This document shows positions 22,605 to 31,037 of a stretch of 36,144 bases of DNA, in pieces. This DNA is from a virus. A program made the position numbers and the translations under genes. The stretch's first letter is position 1; every line of letters begins with the position of its first letter. The DNA lies in the IMG/VR virus record IMGVR_UViG_3300045284_000152, positions 1-36,144 of that record; one strand, given 5' to 3'. Below the pieces are notes generated by a model. The model did not search any database. It had not been told where the DNA came from and saw only the letters and a list, made by a program, of their open reading frames with translations.

Positions 22605-23254
22605 TGCCGCCGCTCACGCCGGCCAATGTCCAAGTCCGAGCACAGAACGTCACCGCATCCGAGTGCGCGGCGCTGATGGAGGGGGGTCATCCATACGCCA
22701 CCCCCGAAGCCATCTATGACCGCCTCATGGACCCGATGCTCGACGTCAGGTCGAGCCAGGCCATGCGTATCGGCAGTCACATGGAGTCAGCGATCCTGCG
22801 CTTCGCCGAGTCCGAGTGGGGCTTCAAGGCCCGCGCCAACTCCCGCACGTTCGTCCACTCCCGCGTCCGCCTCTGCGCTACGCCCGACGCGTTCCCACGA
22901 ACCCGCATGCCGTGGGAGTTCGCACCGGCCCGCGCGATCATCGAGGTCAAGATGTCCGGCCGATCCGAACTCTGGCGCGAGGTGCCGAGCTACATCGAGT
23001 GGCAGTGCCGGGCGCAGATGGCCTGCACCAACCGCGACGTCGTCTACATCGTCGTGCTCGCAGCAATGCAACTGCTGAGCTTCCCCGTATTCCGCGAGCC
23101 GGACAAGGAGGCCGAGCTCCTCGCGGCCGTCGACGCCTTCTGGCACGACCACATCGCCGCCCGCGTGCGGCCCGAGCCGACGGTCTCGGCACCCAGCAGC
23201 CCATTCAGCTTTGACGCTGACCCCGCGATCGGGGAGAAAGAGGCAATCGCATGA
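22604..23254 (+). CDS. YqaJ-type viral recombinase/exonuclease
   Basis: The 216-residue protein carries the YqaJ (lambda-exonuclease-like, PD-(D/E)xK) fold: a start TASECAALMEGG, GSHMESAI with Glu 61, TPDAF with Asp 95, IIEVKMSG with Glu 114 and Lys 116, then a glutamine helix SYIEWQCRAQMA. These place the active-site residues in the right order. It would chew one strand of DNA ends for phage recombination, working with the SSB-like protein encoded next. Confidence 0.85.
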   Translation: MPPLTPANVQVRAQNVTASECAALMEGGHPYATPEAIYDRLMDPMLDVRSSQAMRIGSHMESAILRFAESEWGFKARANSRTFVHSRVRLCATPDAFPRTRMPWEFAPARAIIEVKMSGRSELWREVPSYIEWQCRAQMACTNRDVVYIVVLAAMQLLSFPVFREPDKEAELLAAVDAFWHDHIAARVRPEPTVSAPSSPFSFDADPAIGEKEAIA

Positions 23255-23853
23255 CCGACGACTACGAGATTCCGACAGGTGACACCGGGCACGAGCCCGG
23301 CACGTTCCTCATGGTGCTGACGGCCCTCAAGCCGTTCACGCTCTACGAGACCCGCAACGGCTGGACTCGGGAGAAGCCCGAGGATGGCACGCTCGTCGAG
23401 GCGTACAACAAGATCGCGTGGGTGTTCGCCGACGTCGAAGGCGACGAGACGGCCGAGGGCACAACGAGCACCGCGCGCTCCGAGCGGTCGACGCTGTTCG
23501 CATGGGCAACCGGGCTGGGGCTGTCGCCCCAGATGGTGCTCGACCGGACCAAGCCCATCCCCGCCTCGCAGCTCATCGGGCGCCAGGCGATGGTTACGTT
23601 CCAGCCCGACCCCAAGAGCGGCTACAGCCGCATCAAGAGCGTCGTCCCGGCGCCTCGTGCTCGTGCCACTGCTCCGGCCGCGGTTCCAGCGGGGCCAATC
23701 CGCGAGGTTATCCCGCCGCTCGTACCCGGCGCCGGTCCGGCGGTGGTCGTCCCGTCCATCCCGATTGGGGCATTTGGCGAGGCGGGTCCGCAGCCAGCGG
23801 CCGAAGTGCCCGGCACGCGTCTGCCCAACCAAGTCGACGATCTCCCGTTCTAG
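23251..23853 (+). CDS. SSB-like DNA-binding protein with DDLPF tail
   Basis: ATGA overlap links this 200-residue protein to the nuclease. Residues 10-130 are a beta-rich domain (TFLMVLTALKPFTLYETRNG; QLIGRQAMVTFQPDP). Residues 131-190 are Pro/Ala-rich and disordered, and the last five are DDLPF. A flexible linker ending in an acidic, Phe-terminated tip is the hallmark of single-stranded DNA-binding proteins, used to recruit partners. The N-terminal domain is not an obvious OB fold by eye, so it could be an annealing protein or other DNA-binding family. Confidence 0.68.
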   Translation: MTDDYEIPTGDTGHEPGTFLMVLTALKPFTLYETRNGWTREKPEDGTLVEAYNKIAWVFADVEGDETAEGTTSTARSERSTLFAWATGLGLSPQMVLDRTKPIPASQLIGRQAMVTFQPDPKSGYSRIKSVVPAPRARATAPAAVPAGPIREVIPPLVPGAGPAVVVPSIPIGAFGEAGPQPAAEVPGTRLPNQVDDLPF

Positions 23854-23867
23854 TCCGCACCGACACC

Positions 23868-26069
23868 GTGACGGCGAGCCCGGACGTGATCGCGCAGGCC
23901 ATCGCTCAGATCGAGCAGGGCTTTGCCGCGTTCGCGCTCCGGGCGAACGCCAAGGTCCCGATCACGGAGCACGGCTTCAAGAACGCCACGACCAAGCCGG
24001 AGTGGATCGAGACACAACTCCAGGCGCCGCCGGCAGGCAACTACGGCATCGTATGGCCGACGGGGGTGCCGCCCGTCGTCGTGTTCGACCTGGATGACGG
24101 TGGCGGGGCCGACCGGCCGTGGCAGGACCGCCTGTTGGCGCTGATCGCAACCAACGGCCGCCTCCCCGCGACCAAGTCGACGACGACGCCCTCGGGCGGG
24201 CGTCACGCGTTTTTCCGGTGGCCGACCGAGACACCGATCCCGCCGGGTGACGAGCTGTTCGGCTTCACCGTACGTTGGCCCGGCCGTGGCTACCTCGTCG
24301 GACCCGGCTCGTCGATCGACGGCAAGGCGTACACCGCTGGGCCAGAGCCGACGATCGCCGACCTACCACAGCCGTGGGTCGAGGCGGCCTTACGCGAACT
24401 CCCACAGAAACGATACGGCGTTGGAGAGGACGGCGAGTTCGCGATCCCGGCGAGTGGCTACGTCCTGCCAGAGAGCATCGCCAGCGGGCGCCGTTACTCG
24501 GCAGTCCGTGACTTTGTCGCCAGCAGGTATAACGCCGCACTCCCCCGCGAGGAGTTGTGGCAGCTCGTCAGGACGGTCGTCGCGCCGCGCTTCCAGATCG
24601 CCAAGACCGAGGATGAGTTGCGGGGCGACTTCGAACGCGCCATGGCGAAGATCACCGAGCGGCTAGGCCCACCGGCTCGACTCGCCCGAATGGCACCCGA
24701 GGACGCCGTCGCGGCCGTCCGTCCGATCGAGGTACTCAACCTTGCGGAGATCGCCGTCGAGGCCGTGACGTGGCTATGGCATCGCTTCCTGCCGGTTGGC
24801 TCCATCACGCTGTTCGACGGCAACCCCGGAGAAGGGAAGTCGACGATCATCGCCGACGTCATCGCTCGCCTGACCACGGGTGGCGACTGGCCTGACGGCA
24901 CCCCTGTCGGCCCCGCTGGACGGGCGCTCTACATCACCAAGGAAGACGACGCTGCGACACAGGTCCGACCGCGGATCGAGGTCGCCGGCGGCGACGTGCG
25001 GCTCGTCGACTTCGTCGCGGCCGACCTCCTGTTCCCACGGGATGCGGGTCGCTTCCGCGAGCTCCTGGAGTCGACGCGTCCGCGGCTTGTCCTGCTTGAT
25101 CCACTGATGTCGTACCTCGAGGGCAAGGTCAAGGTCATCTCCGACAACGAGATCAGGTCGGCGATCATGACGCCCCTGGCTGAGATCGGTCGCGACCTCG
25201 CCTGCACCGTCCTCGTCATCCGACACTTCAACAAGGGTAGCGGGCAGTCAGCACTACTGCGCGGGGCGGGGTCGCTCGGTGGCCTCGCCGGGGCCGCTCG
25301 CATGGTCCTCGCACTGACTGGCGATCCAAGCGATGACGACGATCGCGCGCGGGTGTTCGGGGTCGTCAAAAGCAACTTCGAGGCCAAGCCACCGAGCCTC
25401 AAGGCGCTGATCGAATCGGCCCCTGTCGAGGGCTTCCAGATGACGGTCAGCCGCGTCACCTGGCACGGCAACTCGACGACGTCCGTGGCCGACCTGATGG
25501 AGCGAACGCGGGAGGAGCACCAGCTCGTCGAGGACGCCAAGGACTCGCTCGCAGAGTTGCTCGAGCCCGCTGGGAGCAGGGTTCCAGCGACCGAAATCCA
25601 CTCCAAGATGAAGGGCAAGGGCCACTCGCGGAACGCCACCTACAACGCCCTTGGAGCCCTCCACGGCAAGATCGTGCGGGAAGGTTTCCCGAGCCGCAGC
25701 TTCTGGACGATCCCGACAGCCGTCGACTTCGACGACACACATCCCAGTGGTACCGAGGGTGGTACGACAGGGATGAGTGGCACCAATCCCAGTCGTACCA
25801 CCCTCTACGAGACCCCTACGACAGGGATGACAGGGATGAGTGGACCGGAGTCACACACTTCCCACACATCCCTGTCATCCAGTGGAGCGGGTGCCCCCCG
25901 CGCGCGCGCACGCGAGACCGACCGACCGAGCCTCGTCGTCGTCCGGGATACCGTCGACCGTCCGACGACCTGGTGCCACTACTGGCGGGAGCACGCCCTC
26001 CGGCATCGCGATGTCCAGGGCGAACATCCGTGGTGCGAAATCTGCTCCCCGCAGGGGCACTCGGCATGA
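23868..26069 (+). CDS. Primase-polymerase fused to RecA-like helicase
   Basis: From GTG 23868 the product has 733 residues. The N-terminal AEP primase-polymerase has the DxD motif VVFDLDDG (Asp 74, Asp 76), SGGRHAFF (His 113) and WPGRGYLVGPGSS. The C-terminal RecA-like ATPase has Walker A GNPGEGKST (318-326) and Walker B RLVLLDPL (Asp 411), with VIRHFNKGSG afterwards. It should prime and unwind DNA at the phage origin. The last ~110 residues are low-complexity with cysteine pairs near the end (WCEICSP), and their DNA contains iteron-like repeats. Start choice is uncertain, with GTG 23886 possible. Confidence 0.85.
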   Translation: MTASPDVIAQAIAQIEQGFAAFALRANAKVPITEHGFKNATTKPEWIETQLQAPPAGNYGIVWPTGVPPVVVFDLDDGGGADRPWQDRLLALIATNGRLPATKSTTTPSGGRHAFFRWPTETPIPPGDELFGFTVRWPGRGYLVGPGSSIDGKAYTAGPEPTIADLPQPWVEAALRELPQKRYGVGEDGEFAIPASGYVLPESIASGRRYSAVRDFVASRYNAALPREELWQLVRTVVAPRFQIAKTEDELRGDFERAMAKITERLGPPARLARMAPEDAVAAVRPIEVLNLAEIAVEAVTWLWHRFLPVGSITLFDGNPGEGKSTIIADVIARLTTGGDWPDGTPVGPAGRALYITKEDDAATQVRPRIEVAGGDVRLVDFVAADLLFPRDAGRFRELLESTRPRLVLLDPLMSYLEGKVKVISDNEIRSAIMTPLAEIGRDLACTVLVIRHFNKGSGQSALLRGAGSLGGLAGAARMVLALTGDPSDDDDRARVFGVVKSNFEAKPPSLKALIESAPVEGFQMTVSRVTWHGNSTTSVADLMERTREEHQLVEDAKDSLAELLEPAGSRVPATEIHSKMKGKGHSRNATYNALGALHGKIVREGFPSRSFWTIPTAVDFDDTHPSGTEGGTTGMSGTNPSRTTLYETPTTGMTGMSGPESHTSHTSLSSSGAGAPRARARETDRPSLVVVRDTVDRPTTWCHYWREHALRHRDVQGEHPWCEICSPQGHSA
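25741..25880. repeat. Iteron-like repeat cluster, candidate replication origin
   Basis: Within the 3' part of the primase gene, TACGACAGGGATGA occurs at 25763-25776 and 25817-25830; CAGGGATGAGTGG follows directly at 25831-25843 and also occurs at 25768-25780. An inverted CATCCCTGT lies at 25867-25875. ATCCCAGTGGTACC (25741-25754) and ATCCCAGTCGTACC (25786-25799) form a second pair. The encoded protein stretch is low in order, so the repeats may act as DNA. Origins inside replication genes are known, as in lambda. Confidence 0.5.
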
Positions 26070-26548
26070 CCCGCATCCTCGCCGTCGACCCCGGCTCCGA
26101 GCAGTCCGCCTGGCTGCTGCTGGCCGGGGGCGTGCCGGAGCAGTTCGGCATCGACGCCAACGAAATCCTGACCCGGCTGATGCGGGTCCGGTTCGCGATG
26201 CCAGACATCATGGTCGTCGAGCAGATCGAGAGTTACGGGATGCCCGTCGGTCGCGAGGTGTTCGACACCGTCTGGTGGGCCGGCCGCTTCGCCGAGGCGT
26301 CGGAGGCGGAGGGCTGCCCGACCGTCCGGCTGCCGCGGAGGGCCGTCAAGCTCGAGCTGTGCGGCACCAGCACCGCCAAGGACGCCAACGTGCGCCAGGC
26401 GTTGATCGACCGCTTCGGCGGCCCGAGCTCCGTCGGGACGACGAAGCAGCGTGGGCCGTTGTATGGCATCCACAAGGACGTCTGGTCCGCACTGGCGATC
26501 GCCGTCACGTTTGCCGCCGGCGCCCGACCCGAGAGGACCGCAGCATGA
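26066..26548 (+). CDS. RuvC-like Holliday junction resolvase
   Basis: The 160-residue protein shows the RuvC/RNase H fold order: LAVDPGS (Asp 8), IMVVEQIESYG (Glu 52), KDANVRQAL (Lys 105-Asp 106) and a closing HKDVWSALAIAV (Asp 138). Four acidic sites fit a two-metal nuclease that resolves branched DNA before packaging. ATGA overlaps at both ends link it to the primase and the next gene. Confidence 0.82.
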   Translation: MTRILAVDPGSEQSAWLLLAGGVPEQFGIDANEILTRLMRVRFAMPDIMVVEQIESYGMPVGREVFDTVWWAGRFAEASEAEGCPTVRLPRRAVKLELCGTSTAKDANVRQALIDRFGGPSSVGTTKQRGPLYGIHKDVWSALAIAVTFAAGARPERTAA

Positions 26549-27738
26549 CCCCGACCCAACTCGAAGCCGCCATGCGCCGTGCCGGCGTCGGCCAGTACGA
26601 GAACATGACCGGCACGCCCTACCCGTACAAGAGCCGCCTGGAGGAAGCCGAGGCGATCGTGGCAGAGCTGCCGGGGAAGCCGCCCGTGAAGTGGGCGACG
26701 ATCCGGCAGGACGCGGCTGAGCGCGGCCTGTACTCCGTTGTGGACGAGGCCATGATCGGCCGCAAGCTGATGCCGAGCCGCAGGCGACTCATCGTCGGCA
26801 ACATCGTGATGGCCGTCGCCAAGTGGCGCGAGTCCTTCCGCGATTGCGGCTGCTGGAAGACCGAGGACGGTTACGCGCTCTGTCCGTGGCACCGATCCAC
26901 CCTCCCGCCGAGTCGTCCGATGCTGAGTGACCTTGACAGCCGCCGGTTCTGGTCATCCGTTCGCGTCGGCGACAACGGCTGCTGGGACTGGATGCGTAAC
27001 CACTTCCCGAGTGGGTATGGGCAGTTCAACTTCGCCGGGGGCCACCGGGTAGCCCATCGGATCGCCTACGAGTTGATGCGCGGCCCGGTCCCCGATGGCC
27101 TAGACCTCGACCACCTGTGCCGCAATCGCGGTTGCGTCAACCCGGCCCACTTGGAGGCTGTGACACCGCGCGAGAACACCCTGCGGGGCGTCGGTCCTAC
27201 CGCTCGGGCCGCGGTCGCGACCGAGTGCCCGCACGGGCACCCGTACGACGAGCTGAACACCTGGATCAAGCCATCGACGGGTGAGCGGAAGTGCCGCGCC
27301 TGCAAGCGGGCCTCGGAGCAGCGCCGCTATGCCAAGCGGAAGGCCGAGCGTGAGGCCCCCGCCCCGGCAGGGCTGGACGTGGAGCGGCGGATCGTCCTGT
27401 TCGACATCGACGGTGTGGTTCTGGCCGTGGACGGGACGCCGATGCCGGGGGCTCAGGCGCTCGTGGACACGTTGATGTGTCTCGGATACGAGGTCCACTT
27501 CTGGTCGGCTGGAGGCACGCTTCACGTTGCTGATGCTCTCCAGCGGGCGGGCATCTACGGCGGGTTCAAGGCTCACGAGAAGCCCACCTATCCGCCGACC
27601 GAAGACGAGGCGCTGCGCATCGTCGGCCGTCGTCCCGCACTCCAGATTGACGATGACCCGACCGAGCGAGTAGCCGATTGGCCGTTCATGGTGTGGGCCG
27701 CCACCCGACCCGCCGAGGACGCAGGGGAGAGGCCGTGA
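26545..27738 (+). CDS. Three-part protein: unknown domain, HNH nuclease, HAD phosphatase
   Basis: In this 397-residue frame, residues 1-125 are helical with a late CGCW...CPWH cysteine/histidine cluster. Residues about 131-260 are an HNH endonuclease (GCWDWMRNHFPSGYGQFNF, then DLDHLCRNRGCVNPAHLEAV). Residues 282-397 are a HAD-like phosphatase domain with FDIDG (Asp 287, Asp 289), WSAGG (Ser 321) and LQIDDDP. MLSDLDSRRFW at 126 looks like an HNH gene start, so a homing nuclease may have fused in frame between two older genes. The phosphatase part could process DNA or nucleotide ends. Confidence 0.72.
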   Translation: MTPTQLEAAMRRAGVGQYENMTGTPYPYKSRLEEAEAIVAELPGKPPVKWATIRQDAAERGLYSVVDEAMIGRKLMPSRRRLIVGNIVMAVAKWRESFRDCGCWKTEDGYALCPWHRSTLPPSRPMLSDLDSRRFWSSVRVGDNGCWDWMRNHFPSGYGQFNFAGGHRVAHRIAYELMRGPVPDGLDLDHLCRNRGCVNPAHLEAVTPRENTLRGVGPTARAAVATECPHGHPYDELNTWIKPSTGERKCRACKRASEQRRYAKRKAEREAPAPAGLDVERRIVLFDIDGVVLAVDGTPMPGAQALVDTLMCLGYEVHFWSAGGTLHVADALQRAGIYGGFKAHEKPTYPPTEDEALRIVGRRPALQIDDDPTERVADWPFMVWAATRPAEDAGERP

Positions 27739-28019
27739 GCACCCCAATCCAACTCGTATGCTCAACGTGCGGGTCGAAGAACTGGTACGCCGCGCAGAAG
27801 TCCATGGACGAGCGGTGGATGATCGCCCGCTGCCCTGACCATCAGGACAAGCGCAACCCGCTGACGCCGCTGATCTCGGAGCGTGCCTTTGCGAAGCGCC
27901 AGCGGCGAGCCCCCGACAAGGCCCCCGAGGACCTGTTCGGGACGCTGAACGACGACGAACGGGCAGCCCTCACCAAGGCCGTCAAGTTCACTTCGATCAA
28001 CGGGGGCGGCAACTCGTGA
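27735..28019 (+). CDS. Small zinc-binding early protein (94 residues)
   Basis: The GTG start overlaps the upstream stop. CSTCGSKNW at residues 9-17 and a later RCPDH give a C-x2-C...C-x2-H metal site near the N-terminus; the remainder is charged and helical. The stop overlaps the excisionase-like gene. Function unknown. Confidence 0.62.
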   Translation: MSTPIQLVCSTCGSKNWYAAQKSMDERWMIARCPDHQDKRNPLTPLISERAFAKRQRRAPDKAPEDLFGTLNDDERAALTKAVKFTSINGGGNS

Positions 28020-28204
28020 CCACCCTCCTCTCCGCCGGTGAGGTCGCCGCATGGCTGGGCGTCTGTACCCGGACGGTCCATCGCATGAAGAACCGGGGCG
28101 ATTTCCCCTACACGATGGTCGCCGGCGAGGCCCGCTTCGAGCAGCGCCACATCGAGAAGTACCTGCGGTCCCGGCAGCGACAGGCCAGGAGGGCGGCGGC
28201 GTGA
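28016..28204 (+). CDS. xis: Excisionase-like winged helix-turn-helix protein
   Basis: The 62-residue protein is a MerR/excisionase-type HTH: LLSAGEVAAWLGVCTRTVHR, a basic wing (MKNRGDFPYTMVAGEARF), and a C-terminal helix ending in arginines. Such proteins bend DNA at attachment sites to direct integrase to excision. It lies two genes upstream of the integrase, which supports an excisionase role, though a general regulator is possible. Confidence 0.68.
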   Translation: MTTLLSAGEVAAWLGVCTRTVHRMKNRGDFPYTMVAGEARFEQRHIEKYLRSRQRQARRAAA

Positions 28205-28623
28205 GGCGGATCGGGTCGCTCGATCTCGCCTTCTACCTGCTCCGCCGCGAGATGCGCCACTGGCCCGACCTCGCGTTGGACGAGATGGGCACCGGCGGCT
28301 CGTGGGGCGGGAACTCCGACACGGGCGAGGCCGCGACCGTCACGTCCGGGTCATGGGCGACGATCAACGAGGACTGGTGGTACGTCACGGTCTCCGCCCG
28401 AGCAGGCTTCGAGCATGAACGCGAGCACTACCAGGGCAACGGCACGACGCTGCGCGAGGCCGTCACCGGCCTCCGCGACGAACTCCGCAGCCGCCGGACG
28501 GACCCGCACCGCTGGCACATCGAGGACTGGATGCGAGAGAGTCACTTCGTCGTCGGCTGCGCCGATTGCGAGCGCGAGGCCAACGAGATATTCCACGGCG
28601 AAGTCGAGTGGGTGGAAGCGTAG
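28201..28623 (+). CDS. Hypothetical protein upstream of integrase (140 residues)
   Basis: The GTG start overlaps the upstream stop. The acidic, Trp-rich product (INEDWWYVTVSARAGFEHER) has a CADC pair near residues 120-123. It ends nine bases before the integrase start. No family was recognised. Confidence 0.65.
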   Translation: MRRIGSLDLAFYLLRREMRHWPDLALDEMGTGGSWGGNSDTGEAATVTSGSWATINEDWWYVTVSARAGFEHEREHYQGNGTTLREAVTGLRDELRSRRTDPHRWHIEDWMRESHFVVGCADCEREANEIFHGEVEWVEA

Positions 28624-28632
28624 AATGCCGCC

Positions 28633-29646
28633 GTGGCGCGAGCGAAGCGGGGAGCGGGCTGGCCCAGGCGGCTGCCCAACGGGCGCTGGCAAGCACAGGT
28701 CAGCCGCACCGAGGGCGGACGACGCATCCGCGACACGCGATCCTTCGACCTCAAGACCGACGCCGACTGGTGGCTCGCCCAAGCCAAGCGGGGCCATCTC
28801 CCCGACGCCGACCTCTCCGTCAGCGAATACCTCGACCGATGGCTCCGCGGCAAGCGGGACATCCGCGAGTCCACCCGCACCCTCTACCGAAGCCACATCG
28901 AGGTCCATATCAAACGAAACCTCGGTTCGTTTGAACTACTCGACCTCCGGGCTCGCCATATTGAAGCGTTCGTTGATGGCCTGCCTGTTTCACCGTCCAC
29001 ATCCAGCAGCATCCTGCGAACTCTGCGCATGGCGCTCGAAGATGCTGTACGCCGCCACGATCTACCCGAGAACCCCGCCGCCCATGTCAAGCCGCCGCGG
29101 GTCGAGCGGAAGCCCGTCGAACCCCTCACCGAAGCCGACGCCGCAGCCCTCATCGAAGCCGTCCGCGGATCGTGGATCGAGCTCGTCGTCCGCTTCCTCT
29201 TCGGCTCTGGCTGCCGGATCGGAGAAGCCCGCGACCTCGACCAGCGCGATGTCCAGGCGGGCTTCGTCATCATCCGCGACCCCAAGACCGTCCCGAGAGC
29301 CACGATGATCTCCGAGGACGCGCAGGCGGCGCTCGCCGAGGCCATCCGCATCGCCCCCCGCGTCGGCCCCCACGAGCCGGTATTCTTCGGCCCCCGAACC
29401 GGCGACCGGATCGACCGCTCCACCGTCAACAAGGCGCTCCGCCGGCTGGCCCACACCCATCCGCACGCGATACGGCATTCTGTCGCGACGCTCATGGTCG
29501 GGGCAGGCATCCCGATGCGGGTGGTGGCCGACCAGCTCGGCCACGCGGACCCGTCGATGACGGCCCGCGTCTATGCCCACGTTTTGCCGCAGTCGAGGCG
29601 CGATGCCATCGCGGTCCTTGACCGGGTTGCGAAGGAGAACGGATGA
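28633..29646 (+). CDS. int: Tyrosine-type site-specific integrase
   Basis: The 337-residue recombinase has an N-terminal arm-binding region (GWPRRLPNGRWQAQVSR), a SAM-like core-binding domain (about 62-150), and a catalytic domain with Arg 195 (GCRIGEA), His 278 and Arg 281 (HAIRHS), His 304 (LGHAD) and nucleophile Tyr 314 (ARVYAHV). All key residues are present, so the enzyme should be active. It would integrate the phage at attP, proposed in 30302-30541. Confidence 0.93.
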   Translation: MARAKRGAGWPRRLPNGRWQAQVSRTEGGRRIRDTRSFDLKTDADWWLAQAKRGHLPDADLSVSEYLDRWLRGKRDIRESTRTLYRSHIEVHIKRNLGSFELLDLRARHIEAFVDGLPVSPSTSSSILRTLRMALEDAVRRHDLPENPAAHVKPPRVERKPVEPLTEADAAALIEAVRGSWIELVVRFLFGSGCRIGEARDLDQRDVQAGFVIIRDPKTVPRATMISEDAQAALAEAIRIAPRVGPHEPVFFGPRTGDRIDRSTVNKALRRLAHTHPHAIRHSVATLMVGAGIPMRVVADQLGHADPSMTARVYAHVLPQSRRDAIAVLDRVAKENG

Positions 29647-29957
29647 ACGACACGGACATCCGCGATCGGTTCGTGACGACTCTCCTCACACCCCATTCGT
29701 CGCGGACGTTCTGGGATCGCTGGACGAACCCTGACTCCTTCCGCGGCAAGATGCTCGCGCTGGAGGACAGGCTCGCGGAGGTCCAGGTCGCGCTCGCTAC
29801 TGCCCTCGCCGGTCCCCTCGATGAAGTCGCGGCCCTGCTCCGCGAGTGGTGGGCCTCCCAGCCCGGTATGCCCTACACGGCCCCGTCGCTCTGGGACGCC
29901 TCGCAGATGGCGTCCGGCGGCGTGCTGGACCGGGCGGTCAGGAAGGAGACGGGATGA
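29643..29957 (+). CDS. Hypothetical protein after integrase (104 residues)
   Basis: ATGA overlap with the integrase stop. The product is helical and acidic with several tryptophans (DEVAALLREWWASQPGMPYT). It is probably coupled to integrase translation. No family was recognised. Confidence 0.62.
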   Translation: MNDTDIRDRFVTTLLTPHSSRTFWDRWTNPDSFRGKMLALEDRLAEVQVALATALAGPLDEVAALLREWWASQPGMPYTAPSLWDASQMASGGVLDRAVRKETG

Positions 29958-30301
29958 GCGCAAACGCACAGTACGACCGAGACGGGAACCTGACGGTAAC
30001 GGTGGCCGTGCCACCCGAGCCGGAGTGGGCTAGCCGCATCGACAGCGCGTTCCACCGCATGGAGCAGTTCTGCACGCCGACCAACCGGTGGCACTTCGTG
30101 AGTCTGTCGGTGCCGAGTTACTCCTACGGCTACATCTGCGTCATGGAGAAGAAGGACGTCACCCAGTCGATGAGCGGCTCGGCCGGATTGGCGGCGGCTG
30201 TCGCCGGTTTCGGTGCCCACCAGACCGCCGCCATTGACGATGCTGTTGAGCGGGCCAAGGCATGGGATGAGGCGGATCAGTCAACCGTTCAGCCAACATA
30301 G
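29954..30301 (+). CDS. Hypothetical protein (115 residues)
   Basis: ATG overlaps the previous stop and follows GGAAGGAG. The first 60 residues form beta strands (YDRDGNLTVTVAVPPEPEWA), the last 40 are helical and Ala-rich. Its stop opens the candidate attP gap. No family was recognised. Confidence 0.62.
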   Translation: MSANAQYDRDGNLTVTVAVPPEPEWASRIDSAFHRMEQFCTPTNRWHFVSLSVPSYSYGYICVMEKKDVTQSMSGSAGLAAAVAGFGAHQTAAIDDAVERAKAWDEADQSTVQPT

Positions 30302-30541
30302 GTGATGAAATCCCCTCTCCCACGCACGATAGTCACAATACTGCCGGTATAGTGACTATGTGGTTTGTGCGTGCGTGAAGAGTTGGCTATCCGTGCGTGG
30401 CGTGGGTATTTTAGGTGACAGACGGTGACTCTTGGTCACACCCTTTGCCAACACGGTAGCCAACATCGGTAATGCGGCGTACCGTCATCCCGTGGCCCCT
30501 GCGCGCGTAACTCGTCACGCTGCCGCCCGTCCTCCGACGGG
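30302..30541. other. Candidate attP region with nested dyads and arm-type repeats
   Basis: This 240-base gap, lower in GC than its neighbours, follows the integrase cluster. It has a 31-base dyad (30329-30359; 13 of 15 positions symmetric, outer arms ATAGTCAC and GTGACTAT) flanked by CACGCACG (30321-30328) and CGTGCGTG (30370-30377). GTTGGCTA (30382-30389) is inverted at 30457-30464 as TAGCCAAC, and GTGAC recurs in both orientations. Such core-plus-arm patterns are typical of integrase and excisionase sites. The core cannot be fixed without the host site. A small CCCGTC/GACGGG hairpin closes the region at 30526-30541. Confidence 0.5.
30445..30473 (+). promoter_or_regulatory. Predicted promoter for the lysis/late-right module
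   Basis: TTGCCA (30445-30450), 17 bases, then GGTAAT (30468-30473) match five and four of six sigma-70 positions. The site reads toward the membrane/lysis genes beginning at 30542 and sits in the only gap upstream of them. Confidence 0.45.
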
Positions 30542-30850
30542 ATGGGGCCACAGCCTCTCAGCCCCGGACACGGCACGACGTGGATGACGCCCGAGCAGGC
30601 CAAATCGCTTGCCGAAGCCGGTCCGTGGACAGTCCTGATCTTCTTCGTGGCGGTCGTCGGCATCGTCATCGGCCGGACGCTGCAACTCCTGTGGCGGGAG
30701 CACCTGAAAGCCGACCAGGATGATCGCGACCAGCGTGACCGGGCCATCGCGGTCGTGGAAGCCCTCGTGCCGACGATCAAGCAGATGGCGAACGCGTGGG
30801 ACGCCCGCAACAGGGCCGACGCGGCAAGGCGGCGACGTGGTGACGCGTGA
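30542..30850 (+). CDS. Single-pass membrane protein with coiled-coil tail
   Basis: The product (102 residues; ATG 30584 would give a shorter form starting MTPEQAKSLAEAG) has one membrane helix (VLIFFVAVVGIVIG) and then a long charged helix with an Arg-rich end. This topology occurs in phage holin-associated or spanin-like proteins. It is the first gene of the lysis region. Exact role unknown. Confidence 0.6.
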   Translation: MGPQPLSPGHGTTWMTPEQAKSLAEAGPWTVLIFFVAVVGIVIGRTLQLLWREHLKADQDDRDQRDRAIAVVEALVPTIKQMANAWDARNRADAARRRRGDA

Positions 30851-31023
30851 ACTGGCGCAGGGTCGCTGAGCTCATGCACCTCCACGGTGCGATCCGGCTC
30901 ATGGATGAGCGCGCCCAGCGAGCGAAGCGCCTGACGATCCTCGAGCGCGAGGCGCGCGACGTGACGGGCCGCGTCAGGGACATCAAGCCGCCCGAGAACG
31001 GCAACGGCCACGCCACGCCATGA
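30847..31023 (+). CDS. Small basic helical protein (58 residues)
   Basis: The GTG start overlaps the previous stop. The product is one charged amphipathic helix (MDERAQRAKRLTILEREARD) with a short disordered tail. It may pair with the neighbouring coiled-coil membrane proteins. No family was recognised. Confidence 0.5.
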   Translation: MNWRRVAELMHLHGAIRLMDERAQRAKRLTILEREARDVTGRVRDIKPPENGNGHATP

Positions 31024-31037
31024 GCGGAGCGTCGTGA

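Noticed and set aside
26545-27738. Intein inside the HNH-HAD ORF
   Set aside because: No splice-junction Cys/Ser start or His-Asn end motifs were seen around the HNH domain, which looks like a free-standing homing nuclease.
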